A stretch of 64,000 bases of DNA from Euglena gracilis. Lineage: Eukaryota; Euglenida; Euglenophyceae; Euglenales. The translations under genes and the position numbers were made by a program. Below, one piece after another: positions 1-10,709 of this stretch. The stretch is taken from the NCBI GenBank assembly GCA_039621445.1, contig CP154956.1, positions 89,596,482-89,660,481 of the forward strand, read 5' to 3'. Each line of letters opens with the position of its first letter. Within the stretch, counting starts at the first letter, position 1. The notes under the pieces are model-generated. The model was not told the origin of the DNA. It did no database searches and saw only the letters and a program-made list of their open reading frames with translations.

Positions 1-345
1 GATAAAGTGCCAAACATTTTTGAGATAAGCGAACAAATTTTTAACATGTGCAAACATTTTTGAGATAAAGTGCAAAAATATTGACCAAAAGTGCAAATAA
101 ATACGGTGTGAAGTGCGAAAGAATCGGGTGTTAGGTGTAAAGGGCAAGAGTGCAAAACACCTGATCCAAGTGCAAAAATTTTCGGAACGGAGGCAAATAT
201 TTTTGGGATAAGGTGCAAGCATTTTTAAGATAAAATGCGAGCAAATGTTTAACATTTGCAAACATTTTTGAGATAAAGTGCAAAAATATTGCCCGGAAGT
301 GCAAAAATATATGGTGCGAAGTGCAAAAAATACAGGGTTTAGGTG
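1..345. repeat. degenerate GATAAAGTGCAAA tandem repeat
   Basis: Units of the type GAGATAAAGTGCAAA and AAGTGCAAAAAT recur every 25-60 bases with spacers such as CATTTTTGAG. Copies are diverged. Open frames here are low-complexity and not believable genes. Confidence 0.6.
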
Positions 346-351
346 TAACGC

Positions 352-905
352 CCATTGGTAAAACTGTCCATTGGCAAACACCTTTGGATGTTACAAATGC
401 AGTGCACGCTTGTCGGGGTCCAGATGTATTTGGTGGAAACCATCTTCCAGGTCAAAAATTGACCACAAGCGGTTATCCGCTTGCTTGGTGATAAAGTGAT
501 AAAATAATCCTCCTAACGGGAATAGGTCATCCTTCGTTTGAAAATTTAAATACCGATAACTCAGTACCCTCACCCCCCCCCCTCAAAGTGGCCACCCTCC
601 AGGCAGTACGGAAACCCAAAATGGCCACTCTGGGGGAGGGGACACTTTGGGGGGGGGGGGGTGACTTTTTGGGCTTCGGCGACTTCGGGCCAAAAAAGAA
701 ATGGCCACTTTGAGGACCAAATTGGCGAAAATTTTGGCCACTCTGAGGGGGGGGGACACTTTGAGGGGGGGGGATGAGGGTGCTAGTCTCCACCTTTTCT
801 GACCACATGGGTCTGGGGGCTTTGGTACTACAGCCTGGGAGGTCCATTCACTTGGAAGGGATGATCCACTTCCACTCTATGAGCTTTTCAATCACTTCAT
901 TGAGA
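352..905 (-). pseudogene. Ty3/gypsy-type reverse transcriptase fragment, interrupted
   Basis: Read on the minus strand, the conserved first half of a Ty3/gypsy reverse transcriptase palm is recognisable. A WIIPS segment leads to KRWRL, then LSYRYLN and KDDLFPL, then motif A as IFDLEDGFHQIHL, then AFVTSKGVCQWTVLPMG. The order matches the family. Pieces lie in different frames, so at least two frameshifts are present, and the YxDD motif, RNase H and integrase are missing. A TA-flanked MITE (567-783) sits between KRWRL and LSYRYLN; removing it with one TA joins the two parts in one frame. This is an old retrotransposon remnant and not a working gene. A related retroelement group with the same RT motifs cannot be excluded. 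Confidence 0.72.
567..783. mobile_element. TA-flanked MITE with C/G-run ends, in RT fossil
   Basis: TA at 565-566 and 784-785 flank inverted ends: left CCCTCAC plus a C run then TCAAAGTG, right CACTTTGAG plus a G run then ATGAGGGTGC. The interior is GGCCACTCTGAGGGG-type sequence. Excision with one TA restores the RT frame around it, which supports both boundaries. Confidence 0.65.
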
Positions 906-1300
906 GCTATCCCTCGTTCCAGGGCTGGATTGAGGTTGAGGTTTGCAAAAAACAACAACATCAAACTCAATGTTGACAACCTCAACCTCAACCTCAACCT
1001 CAATGTTACCTCAATGTCCAAAATACAAAAAAAAATTGAAATCACAAAAAGCATCCATTGGACAATTGTAAAACCTTCCTCAAAGGTGCAGGTTTATGTC
1101 AATTGACAACATACCTAGTTTGGAAACAAGAAAATATGCGTGGGTTGGCAATTTAACATTTGAGATAAATGACCAATTGTCCAATTTTTGAAAAATTGCA
1201 GGTAATTTGCCGGAGATTGAGGTTGGAAAACCTCAACCCTAACCTCAACCTCAACACCTCAACCTCAATCCAGCCTTGCTCGTTCTCCCGAACAACGGAA
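906..1300. repeat. AACCTC hexamer tracts
   Basis: Degenerate (AACCTC)n runs at about 970-1010 and 1215-1275, mirrored by GAGGTT near 930, separate AT-rich unique sequence. I see no gene. Confidence 0.5.
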
Positions 1301-1319
1301 AAATTCATTGGTTAAGCAC

Positions 1320-2078
1320 CTTCTTTAAGGCTGTGTTTATAGCAACATGGCTTTGGTCAAAGTCTGTTTCTAAACACAGACTTTGGCGTGCCGAAGTCTG
1401 TGTTTAGAAACACAGACTTTGACCTAAGTCTGTGTTTCTAAACACGGACTCCGACCTGGAAAACTGTGTTCACAATATTTGGACCCCGAAACATCCCAAT
1501 GATGCAGAAATAAAGGAGTGGACACTTTGGGGGGGTCAATATTGGGGCTTTGGCGCCTTCGGCGGCAAGAGAAAATGGCCACTTTGAGGGGGGGGGGGAC
1601 AAATTTGCCAAAACGGCCATTGTGAGGGAGGGGACACTTTGGGGGGGGGGGCAATTTTTGGGCTTTGGCGCATTTGGAAAAAATGCGCCAGAGAAAATGA
1701 CCACTTTGGGGGGGGAACAAATTTGCCAAAAATTTTGGCCACTCTGAGGGGGGGCACTTTGGGCTCCGTGCGGATTTCCGGTGGTCGCCGTCGTGGTGGT
1801 CGGGCCGACCATGGTCGGGCCGACCTGTGGTGGTCGGGCCGACCACCATTTTTTTGCACTACCCCCCCCCCTTCTGGAGATTTAAGCCCCCCCCCCCCGG
1901 GGAAAACAGAACTGAGTCGCTTTTGTAAGTCACTTGGTCACCCCCCGCACCCCCCTCAAATAACAAAGGAGCCCAGGCACCGGGGGGGGGGGGGGAGGGT
2001 CCCGCGGGACCCCCCCTGTCGTGGTCCGAACTTAACCAGACAAGGGGGGGGGGTTCTCGGGACCCGAACTTAACTGCC
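1320..2078. repeat. repeat block, left part (copy 1)
   Basis: Contains AACACAGACTTTG palindromes, GGACACTTTGGGGG units, GGTCGGGCCGACC palindromes and long C/G runs. It recurs almost unchanged at about 10710-11444. No coding signal. Confidence 0.75.
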
Positions 2079-2080
2079 TA

Positions 2081-2340
2081 CCCCCCCCCCCTAGTCGTAT
2101 GACCGGGTTCCTGCAACCTGTGACCGGGGGGGGGGGTGGTCATAACACCCCCATAACCTGCAACCTGTGACCGGGGGGTGGTCATAAACGAGGGGGCGGT
2201 CGTAGGTAAGGTGGTGTTAAATTTTTCGCAACCTGCAACCTGTGACCGGGGGGGGTGGTCATAACACCCCCATGACCTGCAACATGTGACCGGGGGGTGG
2301 TCATAAATGAGGGGTGGTCATACGACTAGGGGGGGGGGGG
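2081..2340. mobile_element. TA-flanked MITE, CTAGTCGTATGACC ends (copy 1)
   Basis: Inverted ends are a C run plus CTAGTCGTATGACC and GGTCATACGACTAG plus a G run. The interior repeats GCAACCTGTGACCGG. TA occurs at 2079-2080 and 2341-2342. The homologous block at 11650-11680 reads straight through with one TA at 11664, an empty site. About 260 bp, too short to code for a transposase. Confidence 0.85.
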
Positions 2341-2342
2341 TA

Positions 2343-4863
2343 GCCCCCAAAATCCCTATACCAAAACCCTATACCTCCGAACCCTAACCCTAACCCTAAC
2401 CCTACTCCCTCATTGACCGGCTTAGAAAAATTTCAATTTTGAGGACTACAGCCGGCTGTTCAGAAACGTGATAAATTGGGCCCTACAAGGTACCAGCTAC
2501 CCCAAAGAGCCGCCCAACTAGGGTTAATACACATGGGGGGACCCTCGCTCGGCGCCTTCGGCGCCTCGCTCGGGTCCCCCCATGTTTTTAACCCTAATTG
2601 GGCGGCTCTTTGGGTTCGCTGGGTACCTTGTAGAGACCAATCTAACAACGTTGAGCGGGAAATGTTCTGCTGTTTGGATAAGAATCGTAACCCTAACCCT
2701 ACTCCTTCAAATAACCTCATAAATTCTTTTTGGGCACAGGAAAACGCCATCAGCAAATTCTTTTGCAGGGCGCCTTCAGCGCCCTATGTCGACTGGCAGG
2801 GAGAAGCAGTAAAGAAAAATCCCCTTGGGTGGTGGGTCGGTGGGCCCTTGGTGGGGGTCCGGAGGGGTAAAAAACCAATGATGAAACAGGGATTACATAA
2901 AAATCCTTTAGACATGCAAGCATTTTGCATCACGAGAGGCAGGAAACTCCTCCCTCCACCCCCATCCGAACCTCAAATAACAAAATCCCTTCTGTTGGCA
3001 ACATACTCGGGGGCTAAGTTGTTTATGTGGCTCACTTTGGCATAGGCGGGGGGGGGGGCTCCGCCCCCCGCACATAACATATGTGAATGAAATCCCCCTC
3101 AAATAACAAAATCCCCCCTATATTGGCAACATACTTGAGTGCTAAGTCCTTTTTGTGCAAAATTTTGCCATTATATCGAAAATCCGATGGAGAGGTGTTC
3201 TTTTGCCAAAAGTGGCCCAAAATGGGCATTTCCCCCCCCAAGTTTTTGCATATTCACCCCCGATTGGGGGGTTCTGGAGCCATTTAAGTGGGTTTTGACT
3301 GGTTTTGGGGTGGTTTGGACAAAAGTTTTTTTCAGGGGGGGGCTTAAATCTCCAGAAGGGGGGGGGGGGTAGTGCGGATAATTGCGTTTCCTACCGACCA
3401 GGTCGGGCCGACCCACACAGGTCGGTAAGCCATACGCACAGGTCGGGCCGACCAGGTCGGCAGGATCCGCAATTTGGTCATCCGCGATTTTCCGCATGGA
3501 GCCGTTTTTTTTCTGTCCCAAGTGGACCAGAGGGTGGTTCCCCAAAAATATCACCATACAAGGTCAGGTGACATGTGTGGTGCTCATCAACTTTTTGGAG
3601 CGCACCAAAGAACTCCTGGGTCGTGGGTGCAGCGGAGCATTTTCATCAACGTTACAAAGTGCAGCAGGCAAAATGGGGTAGCAAAAGAAAGGAGACAATG
3701 TAAACCTTGTGTCATCTTTCACATATTTTCCCCATGTTTAACGGTAGTGTTTCCACTATTTCGAAAGGATTCTAGTTCGGTAGACCACAGACGGCGGCCA
3801 AAATCTGCCAGGCGGCCACATATTCTTATTCCGAGGTTTCCGGCCGTCCCAGGTCTGTGCAGCGGATCCTAATTCAGCTTCGCTTTGTCCAAAAAATCTG
3901 TCGTCAGTCTGCCGTCCGTCGTCGAGGTTGAGAAACACAGACTTTGGGGGTGCTACCCCCGTGACCCCCTCCCCCGTGACCCCCCCCGTGACCCGCCCGT
4001 GACGCGAGAATCGAGCCTTCAATTTTCATACAATCCATCAACCTTCATCACTTCAGCCTTTCTTTTCATTCATCATTTCAGCCTGCTTTTGGATGCAGGC
4101 GGCAGTTTTGGTCGCTTTTCATCAATTTTCTGGTTGAAACCATCGAAAATTTGCCTTGACATGGTAAAAAAAAATGGAAAGAAATGCCAAGATTTGAGGT
4201 GAAAAAATTTTCGACCCAAAAAAATGGCGCTTTGGCGTATGAATTTGACCCAAAATATGTCCCATTGGCAAAAGTGTTTCCTTTGAGCAGTCGAAACTTC
4301 CTCACCCGTCAGCAGGGTTCTGAAAACGGAAGCAGGTTGTGGTGCAATTGTAGCTGCTTGTATCAGTGTTTGTTGCGGTGCCACAGTAGGTTGAGCTGCG
4401 CAAGTAGGAAAGAATTTCATGGCAAAAAGGGGGGGGAGGAGAAACATGAAATTTTCGTGGAAGAAACCCCCCAAAAAACAGAAAATAATTGTCCTCACCC
4501 CACCTTCCATTTGGACAACCAAACCCCTTTTTGGCACCCAACGTCCAACGCACCTCCACACCCAAAAATGGCCAAAAATCTTGTCCCCTAAAAAAAGTGC
4601 CAGAAATTGCTGAATTTCTGCAACGAAAACAGAATTTTTTGGCTATTTTTTCCCCCTTCAAAAATAGCCATTTTGGGCCACTTTTTCAAAAATGGCCCAA
4701 AATGTATCCCAAAAAATGTAACGGTCAAGAAATCCTGAAAAATTCCTTTAAAATGACCAATTTTGGACATAAAAATCACCCAAAAATGACCACTTTTAAA
4801 CCAAAAGGCATTTTTTTTGTTCAAAAATGGCCCAAAAATGGCCAAAAATGATTACTTTTTGGG
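2343..4863. repeat. repeat block, right part (copy 1)
   Basis: Non-coding block with a CCCTAA array (about 2378-2402), a foldback element, GGTCGGGCCGACC palindromes (about 3400-3460) and strings of GGCCAAAAATGGCC. It is duplicated with very few differences at 5339-7860, partly again at 11666-12650, and its end is inverted at 13000-13870. Open frames here repeat with the block and resemble no known protein. Confidence 0.85.
2483..2633. mobile_element. foldback (palindromic) element
   Basis: Near-perfect 151 bp inverted repeat. Arms start CTACAAGGTACC, contain AAAGAGCCGCCCAA and meet at GGCGCCTTCGGCGCC. Duplicated with its block at about 5479-5629 and truncated at about 11806-11878. A relative with other outer sequence lies at 9213-9371. 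No target duplication is clear. Confidence 0.6.
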
Positions 4864-5076
4864 CCCAAAAATCACCGATTTTAGGATGCGTGCCGCCCTT
4901 CTCGTGATGGGATGCAACAACATGGATGCTGCCTCCCGACCACCTCCAAAGTGGCATACTTCCCCCGTGACCCCCCCCGTGACCCCCCCCCCCCCCGTGA
5001 CCCCCCCCGTGACCGCACCACCCCCTTTGACCAAAGCCATGTTGCTTTATAAACACAGCCTTAAATAACTGCGTCT
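4864..5076. repeat. spacer shared with 10171-10403
   Basis: GGATGCGTGCCGCC to AATAACTGCGTCT recurs at 10171-10403. It joins the two block copies. GTGACCCCCC runs are included. No gene. Confidence 0.6.
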
Positions 5077-5078
5077 TA

Positions 5079-5336
5079 CCCCCCCCCCTAGTCGTATGAC
5101 CGGGTTCCTGCAACCTGTGACCGGGGGGGGGTGGTCATAACACCCCCATAACCTGCAACCTGTGACCGGGGGGTGGTCATAAATGAGGGGGCGGTCGTAG
5201 GTAAGGTGGTGTTAAATTTTTCGCAACCTGCAACCTGTGACCGGGGGGGGGTGGTCATAACACCCCCATGACCTGCAACCTGTGACCGGGGGGTGGTCAT
5301 AAATGAGGGGTGGTCATACGACTAGGGGGGGGGGGG
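5079..5336. mobile_element. TA-flanked MITE, CTAGTCGTATGACC ends (copy 2)
   Basis: Same family as 2081-2340, with TA at 5077-5078 and 5337-5338. Its left flank (AATAACTGCGTCT) matches that of the copy at 10406; its right flank (GCCCCCAAAATCC) matches that of the copy at 2081. It is therefore a recombinant copy. Confidence 0.8.
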
Positions 5337-7860
5337 TAGCCCCCAAAATCCCTATACCAAAACCCTATACCTCCGAACCCTAACCCTAACCCTAACCCTA
5401 CTCCCTCATTGACCGGCTTAGAAAAATTTCAATTTTGAGGACTACAGCCGGCTGTTCAGAAACGTGATAAATTGGGCCCTACAAGGTACCAGCTACCCCA
5501 AAGAGCCGCCCAACTAGGGTTAATACACATGGGGGGACCCTCGCTCGGCGCCTTCGGCGCCTCGCTCGGGTCCCCCCATGTTTTTAACCCTAATTGGGCG
5601 GCTCTTTGGGTTCGCTGGGTACCTTGTAGAGACCAATCTAACAACGTTGAGCGGGAAATGTTCTGCTGTTTGGATAAGAATCGTAACCCTAACCCTACTC
5701 CTTCAAATAACCTCATAAATTCTTTTTGGGCACAGGAAAACGCCATCAGCAAATTCTTTTGCAGGGCGCCTTCAGCGCCCTATGTCGACTGGCAGGGAGA
5801 AGCAGTAAAGAAAAATCCCCTTGGGTGGTGGGTCGGTGGGCCCTTGGTGGGGGTCCGGAGGGGTAAAAAACCAATGATGAAACAGGGATTACATAAAAAT
5901 CCTTTAGACATGCAAGCATTTTGCATCACGAGAGGCAGGAAACTCCTCCCTCCACCCCCATCCGAACCTCAAATAACAAAATCCCTTCTGTTGGCAACAT
6001 ACTCGGGGGCTAAGTTGTTTATGTGGCTCACTTTGGCATAGGCGGGGGGGGGGCTCCGCCCCCCGCACATAACATATGTGAATGAAATCCCCCTCAAATA
6101 ACAAAATCCCCCCTATATTGGCAACATACTTGAGTGCTAAGTCCTTTTTGTGCAAAATTTTGCCATTATATCGAAAATCCGATGGAGAGGTGTTCTTTTG
6201 CCAAAAGTGGCCCAAAATGGGCATTTCCCCCCCCAAGTTTTTGCATATTCACCCCCGATTGGGGGGTTCTGGAGCCATTTAAGTGGGTTTTGACTGGTTT
6301 TGGGGTGGTTTGGACAAAAGTTTTTTTCAGGGGGGGGCTTAAATCTCCAGAAGGGGGGGGGGGTAGTGCGGATAATTGCGTTTCCTACCGACCAGGTCGG
6401 GCCGACCCACACAGGTCGGTAAGCCATACGCACAGGTCGGGCCGACCAGGTCGGCAGGATCCGCAATTTGGTCATCCGCGATTTTCCGCATGGAGCCGTT
6501 TTTTTTTCTGTCCCAAGTGGACCAGAGGGTGGTTCCCCAAAAATATCACCATACAAGGTCAGGTGACATGTGTGGTGCTCATCAACTTTTTGGAGCGCAC
6601 CAAAGAACTCCTGGGTCGTGGGTGCAGCGGAGCATTTTCATCAACGTTACAAAGTGCAGCAGGCAAAATGGGGTAGCAAAAGAAAGGAGACAATGTAAAC
6701 CTTGTGTCATCTTTCACATATTTTCCCCATGTTTAACGGTAGTGTTTCCACTATTTCGAAAGGATTCTAGTTCGGTAGACCACAGACGGCGGCCAAAATC
6801 TGCCAGGCGGCCACATATTCTTATTCCGAGGTTTCCGGCCGTCCCAGGTCTGTGCAGCGGATCCTAATTCAGCTTCGCTTTGTCCAAAAAATCTGTCGTC
6901 AGTCTGCCGTCCGTCGTCGAGGTTGAGAAACACAGACTTTGGGGGTGCTACCCCCGTGACCCCCTCCCCCGTGACCCCCCCCGTGACCCGCCCGTGACGC
7001 GAGAATCGAGCCTTCAATTTTCATACAATCCATCAACCTTCATCACTTCAGCCTTTCTTTTCATTCATCATTTCAGCCTGCTTTTGGATGCAGGCGGCAG
7101 TTTTGGTCGCTTTTCATCAATTTTCTGGTTGAAACCATCGAAAATTTGCCTTGACATGGTAAAAAAAAATGGAAAGAAATGCCAAGATTTGAGGTGAAAA
7201 AATTTTCGACCCAAAAAAATGGCGCTTTGGCGTATGAATTTGACCCAAAATATGTCCCATTGGCAAAAGTGTTTCCTTTGAGCAGTCGAAACTTCCTCAC
7301 CCGTCAGCAGGGTTCTGAAAACGGAAGCAGGTTGTGGTGCAATTGTAGCTGCTTGTATCAGTGTTTGTTGCGGTGCCACAGTAGGTTGAGCTGCGCAAGT
7401 AGGAAAGAATTTCATGGCAAAAAGGGGGGGGAGGAGAAACATGAAATTTTCGTGGAAGAAACCCCCCCAAAAAACAGAAAATAATTGTCCTCACCCCACC
7501 TTCCATTTGGACAACCAAACCCCTTTTTGGCACCCAACGTCCAACGCACCTCCACACCCAAAAATGGCCAAAAATCTTGTCCCCTAAAAAAAGTGCCAGA
7601 AATTGCTGAATTTCTGCAACGAAAACAGAATTTTTTGGCTATTTTTTCCCCCTTCAAAAATAGCCATTTTGGGCCACTTTTTCAAAAATGGCCCAAAATG
7701 TATCCCAAAAAATGTAACGGTCAAGAAATCCTGAAAAATTCCTTTAAAATGACCAATTTTGGACATAAAAATCACCCAAAAATGACCACTTTTAAACCAA
7801 AAGGCATTTTTTTTGTTCAAAAATGGCCCAAAAATGGCCAAAAATGATACTTTTTGGGCC
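5337..7860. repeat. near-identical direct duplication of 2341-4863
   Basis: Offset is 2995-2996 bases throughout and differences seen are mostly homopolymer lengths (for example near 6500 and 7465). Identity ends abruptly around 7850-7861. Confidence 0.9.
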
Positions 7861-9212
7861 CCACATTTTCCGATTGGGGTGCGTGGATTCGTAGATGCAA
7901 CAGACCTGCTGGACCACCTCCAAAGTGACTTCCGTGACCCCTGTGAATCCCCCAGTACCGACCTGACCAAAGTGTCGAGCCCCACCTAGTCGTATGGGAC
8001 CGGTTGTGGGGTGACCGGGGGGGGGCCGACCATAAACTGAGGGGGGAAGGCGGGGGGGGGGGGGCAAGCAACCAGACCGGGGGGTGTTTTAATGGTGGCA
8101 CTAGGGGGGGGGGGTAGCCCCCAAAATTAAAATTTAAACCCCCCACCCCCGAAAATGAGTTTTTAAATGATCAATTAGAGCCACCCCAAAACCAGAATAC
8201 AAAACACCCCTTAATGCTCCTAACCCCCCAATCATGGTGAATAATTCAAAAACTTGGGGGGGACCAATTTGGCCACTGTTTGGCAAAGAACACCACTCCC
8301 CATCTGATTTTCAATATAATTCTAATTTTGCACAAAACGTTGGCCCTCCAAGTGATGGCAACATAGAGGGATTTTTGTGGGGGGGGGGGGGGGGGGGGGG
8401 GGAGGGGCCTATGCCAAATGACCACAAAACACTTATGCCATGTTTCCAACATCAGCAAATTTTTGATAGTGGACTTCGTGATGGGGGGGGGAGGAGTCCT
8501 GCCCTCATGCAGAATGCTTGCATTTCTAAAAAAATTCTGTTGGCCTGTTTCATCATTGTTTATTTTTTTTTACCCCCTCCGAGGGCCCCCTCAAGGCCAA
8601 CCGCCCCCCACCGGACCACAAGAATTTCCATGGGGCTGTTTTATTTGGTAAGACACTTTTTGACTCACCATCCGGGTGATTTGGCCAAAAGACTGGGGGG
8701 GTTTAACCAAAGACGGGGGGGGGGGGGGGACCAACCGCAAGTTTTTTGCAGGGGATTTTCAGGGGGGGGGGGGACTTATGTCGCGGTACTGAGCCGTTAG
8801 TACAGTAGTGGGTAGTCGACCCCAAAACTCCCCCACAGTCTGCCGTAGCTACCAACAGCGACCACCAGCTCTGCCATGCGCCAAAGGCCTCCTTGTCGAA
8901 CCGCGCAAGGCCAGGGGGCCGCCGCAACGACCGAAGGGTGCAATTCAAACCTTGGCCAACTACCCATACCCACCCCACCAGGTCCGCCAACTAGCTACCG
9001 ACATTCGTCGACCGACTACCACGCCCCCCCTGCCAATCTGCCATGGTCCCCGCCTGGCCAGGCCCATCGGCCGAAGGCCGAAGCCCGCGCACCCGCCGAA
9101 GGCCGCTGCAATTCAGAACTTGAAAAGTTGATGACGTTATTTAGAGGAGTAGGGTTAAGGTCAAGTTTCCATCCCTAACTGTCCCATCCCATCCTCTCAG
9201 CGTCGTTAAATT
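7861..9212. repeat. diverged copies of block sequence, some inverted
   Basis: 7861-8150 is a badly diverged version of 4864-5330. About 8240-8400 is a diverged reverse complement of 3105-3243, recognisable by CAAAGAACACC and GATGGCAACATA. 8800-9130 is rich in GCCGAAGGCC palindromes. No gene supported. Confidence 0.5.
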
Positions 9213-9371
9213 GGTGTCTGCAGGGGACCCAGCGAACCCAAAGAGGCGCCCAACTAGGGTTAAAAACATTGGGGGACGAGCGAGGCGCCGAAGGCGCCGA
9301 GCGAGGGTCCCCCAATGTGTATTAACCCTAGTTGGGCGCCTCTTTGGGGTAGCTGGTCCCCTGCAGGCACC
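9213..9371. mobile_element. foldback element, GGTGTCTGCAGGGGACC ends
   Basis: Long inverted repeat whose arms share AAAGAGGCGCCCAACTAG with the element at 2483 and meet at GGCGCCGAAGGCGCC. The outer arms differ from the 2483 element. No clear target duplication. Confidence 0.55.
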
Positions 9372-9449
9372 ACTCTTTCACGCATCAGTCACCGACCCTT
9401 CAGCTGGTCGATCGACCCTTCAACTGTTTGGTGGCAGGCTGGAAGGGGG

Positions 9450-9600
9450 GGCTGGCTAGTCGGCCGACTAGTCGGCTGACTAGCCAATTGGTTGGCCGAC
9501 CGACGACGCCAATTGGTCGGTTGGACTAGTCGGCAGCTAGTCGGTGAGACAGGGGGGGGGGGGGGCCAGTTGGCCGACTAGTCGGCGAACTACCCACTCT
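9450..9600. repeat. CTAGTCGGC palindrome cluster
   Basis: Dense short palindromes (GACTAGTCGG, CCAATTGG, GGCCGACTAGTC) in about 150 bases. Around it, to 10400, are C/G runs and CCCCAGGACCC repeats without coding evidence. Confidence 0.5.
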
Positions 9601-10405
9601 GTGCTACTGAGTCAACTGCCGACTTTTAAACCCCCCCTGAAAGAAAACTTCGGATCGGATGGAGGGGGGAGTTTTCTGCCTCTCGTGAGAGTCATGGCCA
9701 GTTTCCCCCTACGACCCCCCCAGGACCCACCGGGGGGCGGTACCCACTTTAGAATAACCTGAACTTGTGCTGCAAAATTTCTGCCAAAAAAAATGCGGGA
9801 CCCACCAAGGACCCCCCGAGCACCCCCCCAGGACCCCCCCCAGCACCCTCCGAAGGACTCTCCCCCAGGACCCCCCCCCCCCAGGACCCCCCCAGGACAT
9901 GCTCCTGGCGGTGTGAGATCTGGCCATAAGTTCATTTCCGGAAATTTTTTGGCTATTTTTTCCCCCTTCCCCCTTCAAAAATAGCCATTTTTTTGGGGTT
10001 GGGGCCACCTTTTTTTCAATTGCCCAAATGTATCCCAAAAATGTAGAACGGTCAAGAAATCCTAAAAATTCTCTTTAACTGACCATTTTTGGACATACAT
10101 CACCCAAAACTGAACCACTCTTTAAACCAAAAGGCATTTTTTTGTTCACAAAAATGGGCCCAAAAATGCCAAAACAGGATTACTTTTTGGGCCCAAAAAT
10201 CACCGATTTTAGGATGCGTGCCGCCCTTCTCGTGATGGGATGCAACAACATGGATGCTGCCTCCCGACCACCTCCAAAGTGGCATACTTCCCCCGTGACC
10301 CCGCCGTGACCCCCCCCCCCCCCCCCGACCCCCCCCGGACCGCCCCACCCCCTTTGACCAAAGCCATGTTGCTTTATAAACACAGCCTTAAATAACTGCG
10401 TCTTA

Positions 10406-10663
10406 CCCCCCCCCCCTAGTCGTATGACCGGGTTCCTGCAACCTGTGACCGGGGGGGGGGGGGTTAAAAAACCCCCTTAACCTGCAACCTGTGACCGGGG
10501 GGTGGTCAAAACGAGGGGGCGGTCGTAGGTAAGGTGGTGTTAAATTTTTCGCAACCTGCAACCTGTGACCGGGGGTGGTGGTCATAACACCCCCATGACC
10601 TGCAACCTGTGACCGGGGGGTGGTCATAAATGAGGGGTGGTCATACGACTAGGGGGGGGGGGG
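10406..10663. mobile_element. TA-flanked MITE, CTAGTCGTATGACC ends (copy 3)
   Basis: TA at 10404-10405 and 10664-10665. The flanks AATAACTGCGTCT and the following CAGACTCTGACCTGAG are contiguous with one TA at about 12664, a second empty site for this family. Confidence 0.85.
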
Positions 10664-10709
10664 TAAATGCAGACTCTGACCTGAGTCTGCGTTTCGAAAC
10701 GCAGACTCA

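Noticed and set aside
2460-6676. Pairs of identical 98-189 codon frames on both strands
   Set aside because: Identity only reflects the DNA duplication. Frames carry proline/glycine runs from C/G tracts and resemble no protein.
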